DNA of 64,000 nt, from positions 1 to 64,000 of the forward strand of contig NZ_AUID01000006.1 of NCBI RefSeq assembly GCF_000423525.1, in the 5' to 3' direction. Position numbers and translations under genes: made by a program. The stretch is from Proteocatella sphenisci DSM 23131. GTDB lineage: Bacteria; Bacillota; Clostridia; Peptostreptococcales; Filifactoraceae. Positions 43,007 to 52,611 of this stretch are shown here, piece after piece (the stretch's first letter is position 1; each line of letters opens with the position of its first letter). A model generated the notes under the pieces. That model was not told where the DNA came from. It saw only the letters and a program-made list of their open reading frames with translations, and searched no databases.

Positions 43007-44590
43007 ATGCAAAAGAATAAAGCTGTAGAAATGATTGATATTTCAAAGAGCTTTGGGAGCATTAAGGCGAATGAAAACGTCAATCTGACCATATACGAAG
43101 GAGAAGTACATGCGTTGCTTGGTGAAAACGGAGCGGGCAAGAGTACACTTATGAACATGCTTTCGGGAATATACCGTCCTGACAGCGGTTCTATTTTTGT
43201 CTATGGAGAAGAAAAACATTTTGATTCACCCAGTGAACCTATTGAACTTGGAATAGGTATGATACATCAGCACTTCAAGCTCATAGATGTACTTACTGCT
43301 AAAGAAAACATAATACTTGGACAAAAGGGAAGCTTCTTTATAAAAGGCAAGGCCCTGACTAAAGAAATCAGAGCCATATCTGATAAATACAGACTGGATG
43401 TAGATCCTGGTAAAAAAGTATATAATATGTCAGTTGGGGAAAAACAGACTCTGGAAATAATAAAAGTACTTTATCGTGGGGCAAAGATACTCATAATGGA
43501 CGAGCCTACAGCTGTCCTGACTCCACAAGAGATAAAGAGGCTTTTTAAAATTATCAATAATATGAAAGAAAGCGGTTGTTCAATAATCATCATAACTCAC
43601 AAGATGAATGAAGTAATGGAGATAAGTGACAGAGTTACGGTACTTAGAAAAGGAAAGTCAATCCAGACGCTTGAGACCAAAAAAACAACTTCATCAGAGC
43701 TAGTTGAGATGATGGTTGGAAAGGCAGTGGATCTTTCTATAGAAAAGCCTCAGATCATAAAATCCGAAAAACCCATGCTGGAACTTGATGAAGTTACTGT
43801 GCTGGACAAAGATAAAAGATATGCGCTTAAAGATGTTACCTTTAGTGTTCACGGAGGAGAGATACTCGGAGTTGCGGGACTTGCAGGAAGTGGACAAAAA
43901 GAACTTTGTGAGACCATCGCTGGGCTCATGAAGACCAATTCTGGAAGAATATATTTTGAAGGCGAGAATATAATAGATAAGAGCCCAAGAGAAATTATAA
44001 ATATGGGAGTAAGAATGGGATTCATACCCGAAGATAGGCTTGGAATGGGTCTTGTAGGCTCTATGGACATTGTAGATAATATAATCTTAAAGGATTATCA
44101 AAATCAGCCAGGTATATTCCTTAACAAGAAGATAATGGAATCCAAGGCCCATGAGATAGTAGAAAGACTTGAAATATCTACACCCAATATATACCACCCT
44201 GTAAGAAAGCTTTCTGGTGGTAATATTCAAAAGGTCTTACTTGGAAGAGAGATAGATGCCAATCCCAAGCTTCTCATAACAGCATATCCGGTTAGAGGGC
44301 TAGACATTGGAGCTTCGTATAAGATATATGACCTCTTAAATGAACAAAAGAAAAAAGGCACTGCGGTACTCTTTATAGGAGAGGACCTGGATGTTCTGCT
44401 TGAGATATGCGACAGAATAGCAGTCGTTTATGAGGGGCGAATGACAGGAATAGTAGACACTGCTACGACTACAAAAGAACAAGTCGGGGTGCTTATGGCA
44501 GGTGGAACTATGGAAGACGTAGAAAAGCTTGCCATAGAACAGAAAAAAGAAGACTTGAAAGATAAAGCACAAAAGAAGGAGGTGAAATAA
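43007..44590 (+). CDS. Nucleoside/BMP-type ABC transporter, double ATPase
   Basis: This 527-residue protein has two ABC ATPase domains, like NupO/YufO and sugar RbsA-type proteins. The first has Walker A LLGENGAGKST, signature MSVGEKQTLEI and Walker B ILIMDEPTAVLTP. The second has a divergent nucleotide loop (GLAGSGQKEL), signature LSGGNIQKVLLGRE and LLITAYPVRGLDIGA. The divergent second site is normal for this group. It energises uptake through the two permeases that follow. TGGAGG precedes the ATG. Confidence 0.9.
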   Translation: MQKNKAVEMIDISKSFGSIKANENVNLTIYEGEVHALLGENGAGKSTLMNMLSGIYRPDSGSIFVYGEEKHFDSPSEPIELGIGMIHQHFKLIDVLTAKENIILGQKGSFFIKGKALTKEIRAISDKYRLDVDPGKKVYNMSVGEKQTLEIIKVLYRGAKILIMDEPTAVLTPQEIKRLFKIINNMKESGCSIIIITHKMNEVMEISDRVTVLRKGKSIQTLETKKTTSSELVEMMVGKAVDLSIEKPQIIKSEKPMLELDEVTVLDKDKRYALKDVTFSVHGGEILGVAGLAGSGQKELCETIAGLMKTNSGRIYFEGENIIDKSPREIINMGVRMGFIPEDRLGMGLVGSMDIVDNIILKDYQNQPGIFLNKKIMESKAHEIVERLEISTPNIYHPVRKLSGGNIQKVLLGREIDANPKLLITAYPVRGLDIGASYKIYDLLNEQKKKGTAVLFIGEDLDVLLEICDRIAVVYEGRMTGIVDTATTTKEQVGVLMAGGTMEDVEKLAIEQKKEDLKDKAQKKEVK

Positions 44591-45649
44591 TTGCTAAATT
44601 ATAATATAATTAAAAAAGATGAGCTTGAAGGTAAACAGGCCATGATGGTAAGGGCCTTAGCAATTATTCTATCTTTTGTATTTACAGGCATATTCATGGC
44701 GATAATTGGATACAATCCTGTTCAGGTTTTTACAAAGATGATTTCAGGTGCCCTTGGAACTGAGATGAGAATACAAGAGACCATAACAAAGGCTATACCT
44801 CTTGTAATAACTTCGCTGGGTATACTTGTGGCATTCAAGATGAAGTTTTGGAACATCGGAGGAGAAGGACAAATTATGATGGGTGCCCTGGGTGCATCCT
44901 ATATTGCCTTAAACTATGCTGACAACATGGCATCATTTCCCCTGCTCCTGCTTATGGCACTGGCATCTATAGTATGTGGGGGACTTTGGGCACTCATACC
45001 TGCATTTTTCAAGGTAAAACTGGGGACCAACGAGACTATATTCACGCTGATGCTAAACTATATAGCTATAAAGATAGTTCAGTACCTCCAGTATGGACCA
45101 TGGAAGGACCCTAATGCTTCGGGATTTCCAAAGGTTGCCAGCTTTGCTCCAAATGCTCATCTTCCCAGCCTTTTTGGTGTTCATATAGGATGGATTATAG
45201 CCCTGATACTTTCGGCGGCTATGTACATTTTTATGAAATATACAAAAAAAGGTTACGAGATAGAAGTAGTTGGGGAGAGCCCTAACACTGCAAAGTATTC
45301 GGGTATGAACGTAAACGGAATTATTATAATGGCGCTTGTAATATCAGGAGGCCTTTGTGGCCTTGTTGGAATGATCCAGGCTTCTGCTATTGAAAAAACG
45401 CTTACTTCAACGCTTTCAGGAGGACTTGGCTTTACAGCTATAATAACTACCTGGCTGTCTGGGTTAAAACCTCACTTTATATTGATAACTTCTCTTGCTT
45501 TTGCGGTTCTTTTGCAAGGCGGGGTTTATATTCAGATAGCTATGCAGATACCCTCTGCAGTTGCTGAAATGATTCAAGGGATAATACTTTTCTTTGTACT
45601 TGGAAGTGAATTCTTTATAAGATATAAGTTTGTAAAGGGGGATAAATAA
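44591..45649 (+). CDS. BMP-type ABC transporter permease 1
   Basis: This 352-residue polytopic permease of the BPD_transp_2 family (NupP/YufP-like) has FWNIGGEGQIMMGALGA near residue 90-106, a family hallmark. It begins with TTG, with AAGGAGGTG nine bases upstream inside the end of the ATPase gene. It pairs with the permease encoded next, whose ATG overlaps its stop. Confidence 0.88.
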   Translation: MLNYNIIKKDELEGKQAMMVRALAIILSFVFTGIFMAIIGYNPVQVFTKMISGALGTEMRIQETITKAIPLVITSLGILVAFKMKFWNIGGEGQIMMGALGASYIALNYADNMASFPLLLLMALASIVCGGLWALIPAFFKVKLGTNETIFTLMLNYIAIKIVQYLQYGPWKDPNASGFPKVASFAPNAHLPSLFGVHIGWIIALILSAAMYIFMKYTKKGYEIEVVGESPNTAKYSGMNVNGIIIMALVISGGLCGLVGMIQASAIEKTLTSTLSGGLGFTAIITTWLSGLKPHFILITSLAFAVLLQGGVYIQIAMQIPSAVAEMIQGIILFFVLGSEFFIRYKFVKGDK

Positions 45650-46578
45650 TGTGGATTGATATTTTTGCAGCGGCTATAACTGCTGGAACACCCCTTCTTT
45701 TTGCAACAATAGGAGAGATATACACACAAAGAGTTGGAAACACGAACCTTGGAGTAGAGGGTATGATGATAATGGGAGCTGTGGTAGGATTTTCTACTGG
45801 ATACATCACTCAAAACGCTGCGCTTGCCCTGCTTGGAGCTATACTTGCCGGTGCGGCGGGAGCGCTCATATATGCGGTGATAACTATAACTCTAAGGGCA
45901 AATCAGATTGTTACCGGGCTTGCACTGACTATATTTGGAACTGGATTTGCAAGTTTTGTGGGAAAACCTTATGTAGGAAAAGTTGCTCCTGAAGCTATAA
46001 AGAGCTTCTTTCGAGTAGTTGAGATTCCACTTCTTTCAGACATACCCTTTATAGGAGCGGTGCTCTTTAAGCATGATGTATTTGTATATCTGGGCTATAT
46101 AGTTACTTTTTGGACGCTCATATATTTTTATAAGACAAGATGGGGGCTTAACCTAAGATCCATTGGAGAAAGTGCTGCTTCGGCAGATGCATCTGGTATA
46201 AACATAGGTGTCTACAAATATGTCCACACTATAATAGGTGGAGCTCTAGCAGGTCTTGGCGGGGCATATCTTTCACTTGTTACTATACCTGTATGGCAAG
46301 AGGGAGTTACGGGAGGAAGAGGCTGGATTGCAGTAGCTCTTGTAATATTTGCATCATGGAAACCTGTAAAAGCAATGTTTGGAGCTCTTCTTTTTGGAGG
46401 ACTCGATATAATTGGCTTCAGGCTCCAGGGGATGGGAATACACGTTTCTCAATATCTTATAGACATGCTGCCTTACCTGACAACTATTGTGGTACTTATA
46501 ATAAGTACCAGAAAAAACAAACCAGAGGACATGCCTCCTGCGGATTTGAGCATACCTTACTTTAGAGAAGAAAGATAG
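45649..46578 (+). CDS. BMP-type ABC transporter permease 2
   Basis: This 309-residue permease of the same family (NupQ/YufQ-like) has TLLFATIGEIYTQR-like TPLLFATIGEIYTQRVG at the N-terminus and NLGVEGMMIMGA near 38. Its ATG overlaps the stop of permease 1 by one base. It completes the importer and is followed by a terminator. Confidence 0.88.
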   Translation: MWIDIFAAAITAGTPLLFATIGEIYTQRVGNTNLGVEGMMIMGAVVGFSTGYITQNAALALLGAILAGAAGALIYAVITITLRANQIVTGLALTIFGTGFASFVGKPYVGKVAPEAIKSFFRVVEIPLLSDIPFIGAVLFKHDVFVYLGYIVTFWTLIYFYKTRWGLNLRSIGESAASADASGINIGVYKYVHTIIGGALAGLGGAYLSLVTIPVWQEGVTGGRGWIAVALVIFASWKPVKAMFGALLFGGLDIIGFRLQGMGIHVSQYLIDMLPYLTTIVVLIISTRKNKPEDMPPADLSIPYFREER

Positions 46579-46608
46579 GATATTACTTTTTTTGTCAAAT
46601 AATATTTT

Positions 46609-46651
46609 AACGCCGGAGAGGCTGAGAAATCAGTTTTTTCTGGCGTTTTTT
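46609..46651 (+). terminator. Intrinsic terminator after ABC operon
   Basis: AACGCCGGA pairs with TTCTGGCGTT (one G-U) around an inner CTGAGAAATCAG hairpin, followed by six T residues. Confidence 0.8.
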
Positions 46652-46752
46652 AATTATGCGCATGATAGAAGAGCCTTTTACTGGGTATAAATTTTGGAAT
46701 AGGCAAGTTCAAGGATGAACTGAAATTTCAAAGGGCAGGGAGTTGACAATTT

Positions 46753-49254
46753 ATGAGATGGTTCAGGAGAAGTGCGATCAGAAGTAGTGGTGTTATTTTA
46801 ATGGTTTTCATAATAAGTATATTTTCTATTTATGCTGTCATTTCATACAAAACTGTCGGAGATTTTTTTGAAAAGAGTAGCAGGGCGGGGCTTTTTAAGG
46901 ACGCAGTAGCTATTTCATCTGAAATAGAAAGCACCATAAGCAGATATGATATTCTGGTAAAACAGATGGCAGCCAATCATGATTTTCGTGCACTTGCCAT
47001 AGAAATTAAGAATAAAAAATATAAACGCTCACATCCGCTCTATAAAAGAGCTGTGGACCAACTTAAGGGAATAAAGTCAATAGATGATAGCATTGCTCTT
47101 GTATATATAGCGCCAAGCAGTATAAATGACATAATAGCAGACCTTTATGATCATGATATGGCGGAGGGCTTTGATCTTGATACCAGAATCTGGTACAAAG
47201 AGATGGTAAATACCCAGAAAATGAATCTGAGCGCTCCGTATGTAGATGCGCGAACTGGGAGTGTGGCTGTTACTATAGCAAGACCCCTTTATAATGAAGG
47301 AATTATAGCGGGTGCAGTAGCGATAGATATAATGATAGATGATATTTATAAAATGATGAGTGAGTATAAGGTTGGAGAAAACGGATACATCCTTATTTTA
47401 AACCAGAATGGAAAAGTAATATATCACCCAGAATTAAATATCTCTAGAGAAACGGACATAGCTGACGCAGATTATTATCTGTCAGATATGAAGAATGTGA
47501 TTTTATCAGGCCAATCGGGAGTTGTGGAATATGAGACCAATAACAGGAAGAACTATATGGCTTATGTTCCGGTAAATCATTCAAATCTTGTGGTGGCAGC
47601 AATCATTCCAAAATCCGAGGTAATAATGCCGGTACAAAATTTTCTTAAATCAAATCTGATAATACTGTCTGGAATAATAGCAGCTATTGCCGCATTTATA
47701 ATAAGCCTGACAGGCAGAATAACCAGGCCTATAATCGAAATGTCGGAGAATATAGAGCGCTATGAAAAATCTGATCGCAGAATTACAATACCGGAAAAAT
47801 ATTTTCAAAGAACTGATGAAATAGGGATTTTGGCCAAGGAACTGGATTATATGAGTAGGAGCATAGAAAAGAATATAGTGGATATGGATGATAGAAATAA
47901 GGAACTTTTTGAGGAAATAGAAAGAAGAAAAACTATCCAGATGGATATACATCGCCTTAAAAATTTTGACGGCCTCACAAAGCTTTATAATACGGATTAC
48001 TTTGAGTTTATGGTAGCCAGTTTTATAGACAAAAATCCTTCGCCAGGAAATATACACTCTATGATATTAATAAATATAGACAACTTCAGACTCATAAATG
48101 AAGCAAGAGGATTTGAATTTGGAAATCAGGTACTGCTTACCTTTTCAAGGAAGTTGACAGAACTGGCAGATGAAAAAGATATAGTTGCAAGACTGGGAAA
48201 TGATGAATTTGCAGTATTTAAGACAGGTGTTGAAAACTACGAGCAGCTATATAAGTTTATAGTCGATTTTAGCACAGAGATCAACAATTATCACAAAGTA
48301 GCAGGAGAAGGTATGTTTGTTAATGTGACTATGGGAATCAGCGTGTATCCATCTGATGCAGGCAACTGTCAAGAGCTTTTGAAAAAAGCCACATCTGCAC
48401 TCAACAATGCCAAAAATGACACGAGTATGGACTTTGAATTCTTTAATATGGACATAAACAAACAATCAGTATATAAATATGAGCTTAAAAACAGGCTCAG
48501 ATATGCCCTCGAAAAAGAAGAGCTCATGGTATATTATCAGCCGCAGATAGATATGAAAACAAAAAAGGTCAAGGGCATGGAAGCCTTGCTGAGATGGAAA
48601 CATGATGGTGAAATGATTCCACCAGACAAGTTTATACCAGTAGCTGAAGAGTACAACCTTATAATTCCGATTGGAGAGTGGGTACTTAGAAATGTCTGCA
48701 AATTTGGGTATGAATTACACAAAAGAGGCTGGGACATACAAGTAGCGGTAAATCTCTCCAGAATACAGTTCAAGAATCCATATATAGTTTCTCTTGTGAG
48801 CGATGTTTTGATTGAGACCAAACTCCCTCCGCATCTGCTCGAGTTAGAGATAACAGAAAGCATCCTGATGGATAATGAGCAAGAGTGTGAAATAATACTT
48901 GAGAGTTTCAGAAATATGGGGATAAAGACTGCAATAGACGATTTTGGAACGGGTTATTCTTCGCTTTCTTACCTCAAAAAATTTGCAGTAGACAGGATAA
49001 AGATAGACAGGACCTTTATAAAAGAAATTCCTGAAAAAGATGATGGGGCCATTGCTAAAATAATAATAGAGCTTGCTTCGGTACTTCACCTGGATGTTAT
49101 TGCAGAGGGCGTAGAGACTGGAAAACAGATGGATTTTCTTATCAACAACAGCTGCCTGTTAGCTCAGGGCTTCCTGTTTTCAAGACCACTCAGCAACGAG
49201 TATATAATAGAGTTTATTGAAAAAAACCAAGATGTCAAACATGAAGATGGTTAA
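46753..49254 (+). CDS. dCACHE-HAMP-GGDEF-EAL signalling protein
   Basis: This 833-residue membrane protein has a transmembrane helix (~14-33), a large periplasmic double-CACHE sensor (~45-295; RIWYKEMVNT and GYILILNQNGKVIYHP are typical), a second helix (~298-318), HAMP (~320-375), GGDEF-fold and EAL domains. The cyclase motif reads GNDEF, so activity is doubtful. EAL residues are complete (GMEALLRW, VAVNLSR, LEITES, IDDFGTG, IKIDRTF, AEGVET, AQGFLFSRP), predicting c-di-GMP phosphodiesterase activity set by an external ligand, perhaps an amino acid as with many dCACHE domains. Coding is monocistronic. Confidence 0.87.
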   Translation: MRWFRRSAIRSSGVILMVFIISIFSIYAVISYKTVGDFFEKSSRAGLFKDAVAISSEIESTISRYDILVKQMAANHDFRALAIEIKNKKYKRSHPLYKRAVDQLKGIKSIDDSIALVYIAPSSINDIIADLYDHDMAEGFDLDTRIWYKEMVNTQKMNLSAPYVDARTGSVAVTIARPLYNEGIIAGAVAIDIMIDDIYKMMSEYKVGENGYILILNQNGKVIYHPELNISRETDIADADYYLSDMKNVILSGQSGVVEYETNNRKNYMAYVPVNHSNLVVAAIIPKSEVIMPVQNFLKSNLIILSGIIAAIAAFIISLTGRITRPIIEMSENIERYEKSDRRITIPEKYFQRTDEIGILAKELDYMSRSIEKNIVDMDDRNKELFEEIERRKTIQMDIHRLKNFDGLTKLYNTDYFEFMVASFIDKNPSPGNIHSMILINIDNFRLINEARGFEFGNQVLLTFSRKLTELADEKDIVARLGNDEFAVFKTGVENYEQLYKFIVDFSTEINNYHKVAGEGMFVNVTMGISVYPSDAGNCQELLKKATSALNNAKNDTSMDFEFFNMDINKQSVYKYELKNRLRYALEKEELMVYYQPQIDMKTKKVKGMEALLRWKHDGEMIPPDKFIPVAEEYNLIIPIGEWVLRNVCKFGYELHKRGWDIQVAVNLSRIQFKNPYIVSLVSDVLIETKLPPHLLELEITESILMDNEQECEIILESFRNMGIKTAIDDFGTGYSSLSYLKKFAVDRIKIDRTFIKEIPEKDDGAIAKIIIELASVLHLDVIAEGVETGKQMDFLINNSCLLAQGFLFSRPLSNEYIIEFIEKNQDVKHEDG

Positions 49255-49309
49255 AATGTTTTACAAATGTAGTATAATATAACAAAATACAATAAGAGGA
49301 GAACAGTAT

Positions 49310-50140
49310 ATGAAAAATCTCGCAGATGCAAAGTATCTTTATGAAAACCGTGACAAGGTCGTAGTAATAGATGCTACCAACAATTTTATGATAGCTTCAG
49401 AGGGAAGAGAAAAATATGAAAAAAGGCATATTGAAGGCGCATTTCATATAGATCTGAAAAACGATATGTGCAGGCCTGTTACAGAGCATGGAGGAAGAGA
49501 TCCGCTTCCAGAGGACATGAACTCATTCCGGGAAAAACTCGAGGAATATGGGATAAGCACAAACACAGAGGTTGTAGTTTATGATGAGGATATTGTTCCT
49601 GCCAGCCGTTTCTGGTGGATGTGCAAGTATATAGGCCCAATAAATGTGAAAATTCTCGACGGTGGAATAAAATCTTGGACACAGAGCGGATATGAGCTCA
49701 CTGACAAAATTCCTCCACTTCCTGAAAAAGGGAAAATAGAAATGAAATTAAACTCAGATATAATAGCAGATATAAAGGATATAAGAAGAGCCATTGATGA
49801 TGATGAGGTAATCATAATAGACTCAAGGTCCAATCCGAGATATACAGGAAGAGAAGAAGCCATAGACGTAAAGGCTGGACACATTCCTGGAGCTAAAAAC
49901 AGCTTTTATGAAAAGGTATTGATGGATGATGGAAAATACAAGAGTCTAAATGAAATAAAGACTGTATTTGAAGGTACTGAGAATTACGGTGAAGTTATTG
50001 TACACTGTGGTTCGGGTGTATCGGGACCTGTAAACATTATAGCGCTCGATGAGATTGGAATAAAGTCAAAGCTTTATGTAGGAAGCTGGAGTGACTATAT
50101 AACCTATGAGGACAGTATAATAGCTACGGGAGAAAATTAA
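49310..50140 (+). CDS. Thiosulfate / 3-mercaptopyruvate sulfurtransferase (double rhodanese)
   Basis: This 276-residue protein has two rhodanese domains. The C-terminal one carries the active cysteine in VIVHCGSGVSGP (~residue 227). The N-terminal one has aspartate at the equivalent loop (VVVYDEDIVPASRFWW) and is inactive, as is normal. The loop CGSGVSG leans towards mercaptopyruvate rather than thiosulfate use, but this is not decisive. AGAGGAG lies before the ATG. A Crp/Fnr regulator gene follows immediately, so the two are probably transcribed together. Confidence 0.88.
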   Translation: MKNLADAKYLYENRDKVVVIDATNNFMIASEGREKYEKRHIEGAFHIDLKNDMCRPVTEHGGRDPLPEDMNSFREKLEEYGISTNTEVVVYDEDIVPASRFWWMCKYIGPINVKILDGGIKSWTQSGYELTDKIPPLPEKGKIEMKLNSDIIADIKDIRRAIDDDEVIIIDSRSNPRYTGREEAIDVKAGHIPGAKNSFYEKVLMDDGKYKSLNEIKTVFEGTENYGEVIVHCGSGVSGPVNIIALDEIGIKSKLYVGSWSDYITYEDSIIATGEN

Positions 50141-50141
50141 A

Positions 50142-50855
50142 ATGATGATTTCTTTAATTGAAGGGGTAAAGCTTAAAGCGATAACAAAAGCACTCAAAAA
50201 GAGCTTTCTATTCGCGGATATGACTGAATCGGAAATAGAAAAGGTACTCATATGCTCTGGAGCTACTGTAAAAGCCATAGATAAGAATGAAATAATATTT
50301 GATCACGATGATACTCCAAAATATCTTTTTGTGCTTTTAGAGGGGGCAGTGGCAGTTTGTAAGGATTCGATTTCTGGGAAACGCGGGATTGTAACTGTTA
50401 TTGAGCGTCCTGGAGATATTTTTGGAGAAATCTATCTTTTTCTTCCAAAAAATGAATATGATTTTTACACTCTTGTAACTCATCAGGCACAAGTCATGAT
50501 GATACCCAGAGAATTCTTTTCAAGTACATGCTCTAACAAGTGCAACTACCATTCCAAATTGATTGATAATATGCTGGGTATACTTGCGCAAAAAGCCTAT
50601 TACCTGGGCCAGAAACTTCAGATACTTTCGAGCGGGTCTTTGAGGCAGAAAATATCTAAATATCTGCTGGACAACTGTGACAGTAAGGGATTTATCAAAA
50701 TGAAAATGAACAGAGAAGTTTTTGCTGATTATCTTATAGTGGCAAGACCCTCACTTTCGAGAGAACTTTTGAAAATGCAGGACGAGGGACTGATAAATGT
50801 GGATGGAAAAAATATAAAAATTGTGGAGCTTGACGCACTCGAGGCAGAACTGTAA
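50142..50855 (+). CDS. Crp/Fnr-family transcriptional regulator
   Basis: This 237-residue regulator has a cyclic-nucleotide-binding-type effector domain (~20-140) and a C-terminal winged helix (FADYLIVARPSLSRELLKM, ~194-212). There is a CSNKCNYH segment near 127-134, but no full Fnr cysteine set. The ligand is unknown; haem, redox or metabolite sensing are all known in the family. It sits one base after the rhodanese gene and just upstream of a DUF1858/hemerythrin cluster that it might control. Confidence 0.87.
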   Translation: MMISLIEGVKLKAITKALKKSFLFADMTESEIEKVLICSGATVKAIDKNEIIFDHDDTPKYLFVLLEGAVAVCKDSISGKRGIVTVIERPGDIFGEIYLFLPKNEYDFYTLVTHQAQVMMIPREFFSSTCSNKCNYHSKLIDNMLGILAQKAYYLGQKLQILSSGSLRQKISKYLLDNCDSKGFIKMKMNREVFADYLIVARPSLSRELLKMQDEGLINVDGKNIKIVELDALEAEL

Positions 50856-50912
50856 AAACAGCTGAGCTAAAAAATCTGAAATAAAAAATAACCAAAATTT
50901 AATAAAAAGCCC

Positions 50913-50946
50913 AAAATCCGTAATAAATGTTACGGATTTTTTGTTT
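50913..50946 (+). terminator. Intrinsic terminator after Crp/Fnr gene
   Basis: AAAATCCGTAA (50913-50923) pairs with TTACGGATTTT (50930-50940), followed by more T residues. Confidence 0.8.
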
Positions 50947-51046
50947 TTGATGTAGTATTATTAAGTTACAGAAACAGTTCAGACAAAAAAATAAAAAATA
51001 TATATTAAGTCATATAATCTAATTGATGAGAAAAGGAAGGTACAAA

Positions 51047-51253
51047 ATGAAAGTAACTAAAGATATGATAATGGGAGATATACTGAGAATGGAAATGGGG
51101 CTTGCTCCAATATTTATGGAAAACGGAATGCACTGCCTTGGATGTCCTTCAGCTCAGCTGGAGTCACTTGAAGAAGCATGCGCTGTACATGAAATAGATC
51201 CGGACGCTTTAACTGCAAAACTTAATGCTTACCTTGAAAAAAAGGGGTGCTAA
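51047..51253 (+). CDS. DUF1858 redox-disulfide protein
   Basis: This 68-residue protein matches the DUF1858 family, which often occurs beside hybrid-cluster proteins. The [19 protein letters not shown] region carries a CxxC pair and a further cysteine. Such proteins are thought to act in redox or iron-sulfur related roles. The ATG at 51047 follows AAAGGAAGG; the ORF is open to 51023. It is two bases before the next gene. Confidence 0.85.
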   Translation: MKVTKDMIMGDILRMEMGLAPIFMENGMHCLGCPSAQLESLEEACAVHEIDPDALTAKLNAYLEKKGC

Positions 51254-51254
51254 T

Positions 51255-51863
51255 ATGAGTGCATTTTTAGGACCTATACACCACTGGCTTTTTAACAAGA
51301 TTCAGTTTCAGGATCAGATGGTAGAAAATGTTATTGCCTATGCAGAAACTTTTGGAAAAGAAGATAATTTAAGAGAGCAATTGAGACTTAAATATGGAGA
51401 GCTTGAAAAACAGCCTCTTGAAGATATAATAGACGGCTCAAATATCCACGGATGGCTTCAAGACAGGGTTATAGTTGTAGAAAACAGACTTGCGGAACTT
51501 GTTGTAGATTTACTTGCCGCAGATCCTGAAAGAATAAAAGATCTAAAGAGGATATTTTTTGAATCAGGTAAAGAAAAGAGCGCGGCAGGTATAGACAGCG
51601 CGGATATGATATACAGATTCCTCAGTGACAACCTTCTTGATGGAATGCCGTGTGACAGAGCAAATAAGGTTCTTACAGAAGAAGATGATCATGCCGTTTG
51701 GGTAAGAAATACATGCGTACACAAGCCTTACTGGGATGCGGTTGGCGGAGACATTTCGCTTTATTATGATCTGAGAGCCTCTCTAATAGAAGGTATGCTT
51801 TATGGAAGTAATTTTGAATATATAAGAGCTGATGAAAACACTAACGAAATAAAGCGTAAATAA
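51255..51863 (+). CDS. Conserved protein of unknown function in DUF1858/hemerythrin cluster
   Basis: I do not recognise this 202-residue, soluble, mostly helical protein. It begins MSAFLGPIHHWLFNKI and contains two isolated cysteines, in DGMPCDRANKV (~139) and RNTCVHKPYWD (~157), with nearby histidines that could bind metal or haem. The ATG at 51255 follows AAAAGGGG. It lies between a DUF1858 gene and a hemerythrin gene with gaps of one and thirteen bases, so a shared task in oxygen, nitric oxide or redox handling is likely but unproven. Confidence 0.75.
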   Translation: MSAFLGPIHHWLFNKIQFQDQMVENVIAYAETFGKEDNLREQLRLKYGELEKQPLEDIIDGSNIHGWLQDRVIVVENRLAELVVDLLAADPERIKDLKRIFFESGKEKSAAGIDSADMIYRFLSDNLLDGMPCDRANKVLTEEDDHAVWVRNTCVHKPYWDAVGGDISLYYDLRASLIEGMLYGSNFEYIRADENTNEIKRK

Positions 51864-51876
51864 AAAGGAGAAACTG

Positions 51877-52437
51877 ATGAAAAGCGTAGATATACTTGTA
51901 AAAGAGCACGATAATATACTGGCGTTTCTGGGCACGGTAAATAATGCCTGCCTGTATGTAATTGAAGGTCAGGAGCCAGACACCGGAGATTTCAGGAAGA
52001 TGATAGATTTTGTAAGAACTTATGCTGACGGACATCATCATGGCAAGGAAGAAAAATTTCTTTTTGATCATATGATAAAAGAACTTGGAAAGATAGGCAA
52101 AAACCTCATAACCCACGGGATGATGGTAGAGCATGACCTTGGGAGACTCTATATGTCTGATCTTGAAAAGGCGCTTGACAGCTATGACGAAAAACCTTCA
52201 ACTCAGGCAAAGCTTGGAATAGTTGCAAATGCGGCGGGCTATGCGTCGCTTCTTGAGAGACACATAGAAAAAGAGAACACTCTGGTATTCAGATATGCAC
52301 AGAAAAATCTTTCTAAAGAATCTATAGAGAAAGTCAACGAAGACAGTGACAGATTTGAAGAAAAAGCTCTTGCAGATGGCGTAGTAGATAAATATATGGC
52401 ACTTCTTGAAGAAATGACTACAAAATACAGCAGATAG
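51877..52437 (+). CDS. Hemerythrin-like (HHE cation-binding) protein
   Basis: This 186-residue four-helix protein has the histidine and acidic ligands of hemerythrin-like domains: KEHDNI (~9), ADGHHHGKEEKFLFDH (~49-64), THGMMVEHDLGR (~80) and LLERHIEKENTLVF (~126). Proteins of this type bind a di-iron centre and are tied to oxygen sensing, oxygen reduction or iron-sulfur repair. AAAAGGAG precedes the ATG. It ends the three-gene cluster and is followed by a terminator. Confidence 0.88.
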   Translation: MKSVDILVKEHDNILAFLGTVNNACLYVIEGQEPDTGDFRKMIDFVRTYADGHHHGKEEKFLFDHMIKELGKIGKNLITHGMMVEHDLGRLYMSDLEKALDSYDEKPSTQAKLGIVANAAGYASLLERHIEKENTLVFRYAQKNLSKESIEKVNEDSDRFEEKALADGVVDKYMALLEEMTTKYSR

Positions 52438-52467
52438 AAATAACTTTATTAAATAAAATAGTAGACT

Positions 52468-52512
52468 AAAACCGTATGTACCTTGATAAAAAAGGGTTTA
52501 TGCGGTTTTTTT
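52468..52512 (+). terminator. Intrinsic terminator after hemerythrin gene
   Basis: AAACCGTAT pairs with ATGCGGTTT (one G-U), followed by a T run. Confidence 0.75.
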
Positions 52513-52545
52513 GTATGCACATGGAAATTTATCACAAGAAATAAC

Positions 52546-52591
52546 TTCCCTTTTATGCTCCTTTAAAGTATAATAAGAGTGTAAAAGGGAA
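52546..52591 (+). promoter_or_regulatory. AbiE promoter with inverted-repeat operator
   Basis: TTCCCT (52546-52551) and TATAAT (52569-52574) form a promoter with a 17-base spacer. It lies inside a 15-base inverted repeat, TTCCCTTTTATGCTC (52546-52560) and GAGTGTAAAAGGGAA (52577-52591), matching at 13 of 15 positions. AbiEi antitoxins bind inverted repeats over their own promoter, so this is the expected operator. Confidence 0.7.
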
Positions 52592-52611
52592 AAAAGAAAG
52601 GTGATGTTTTT

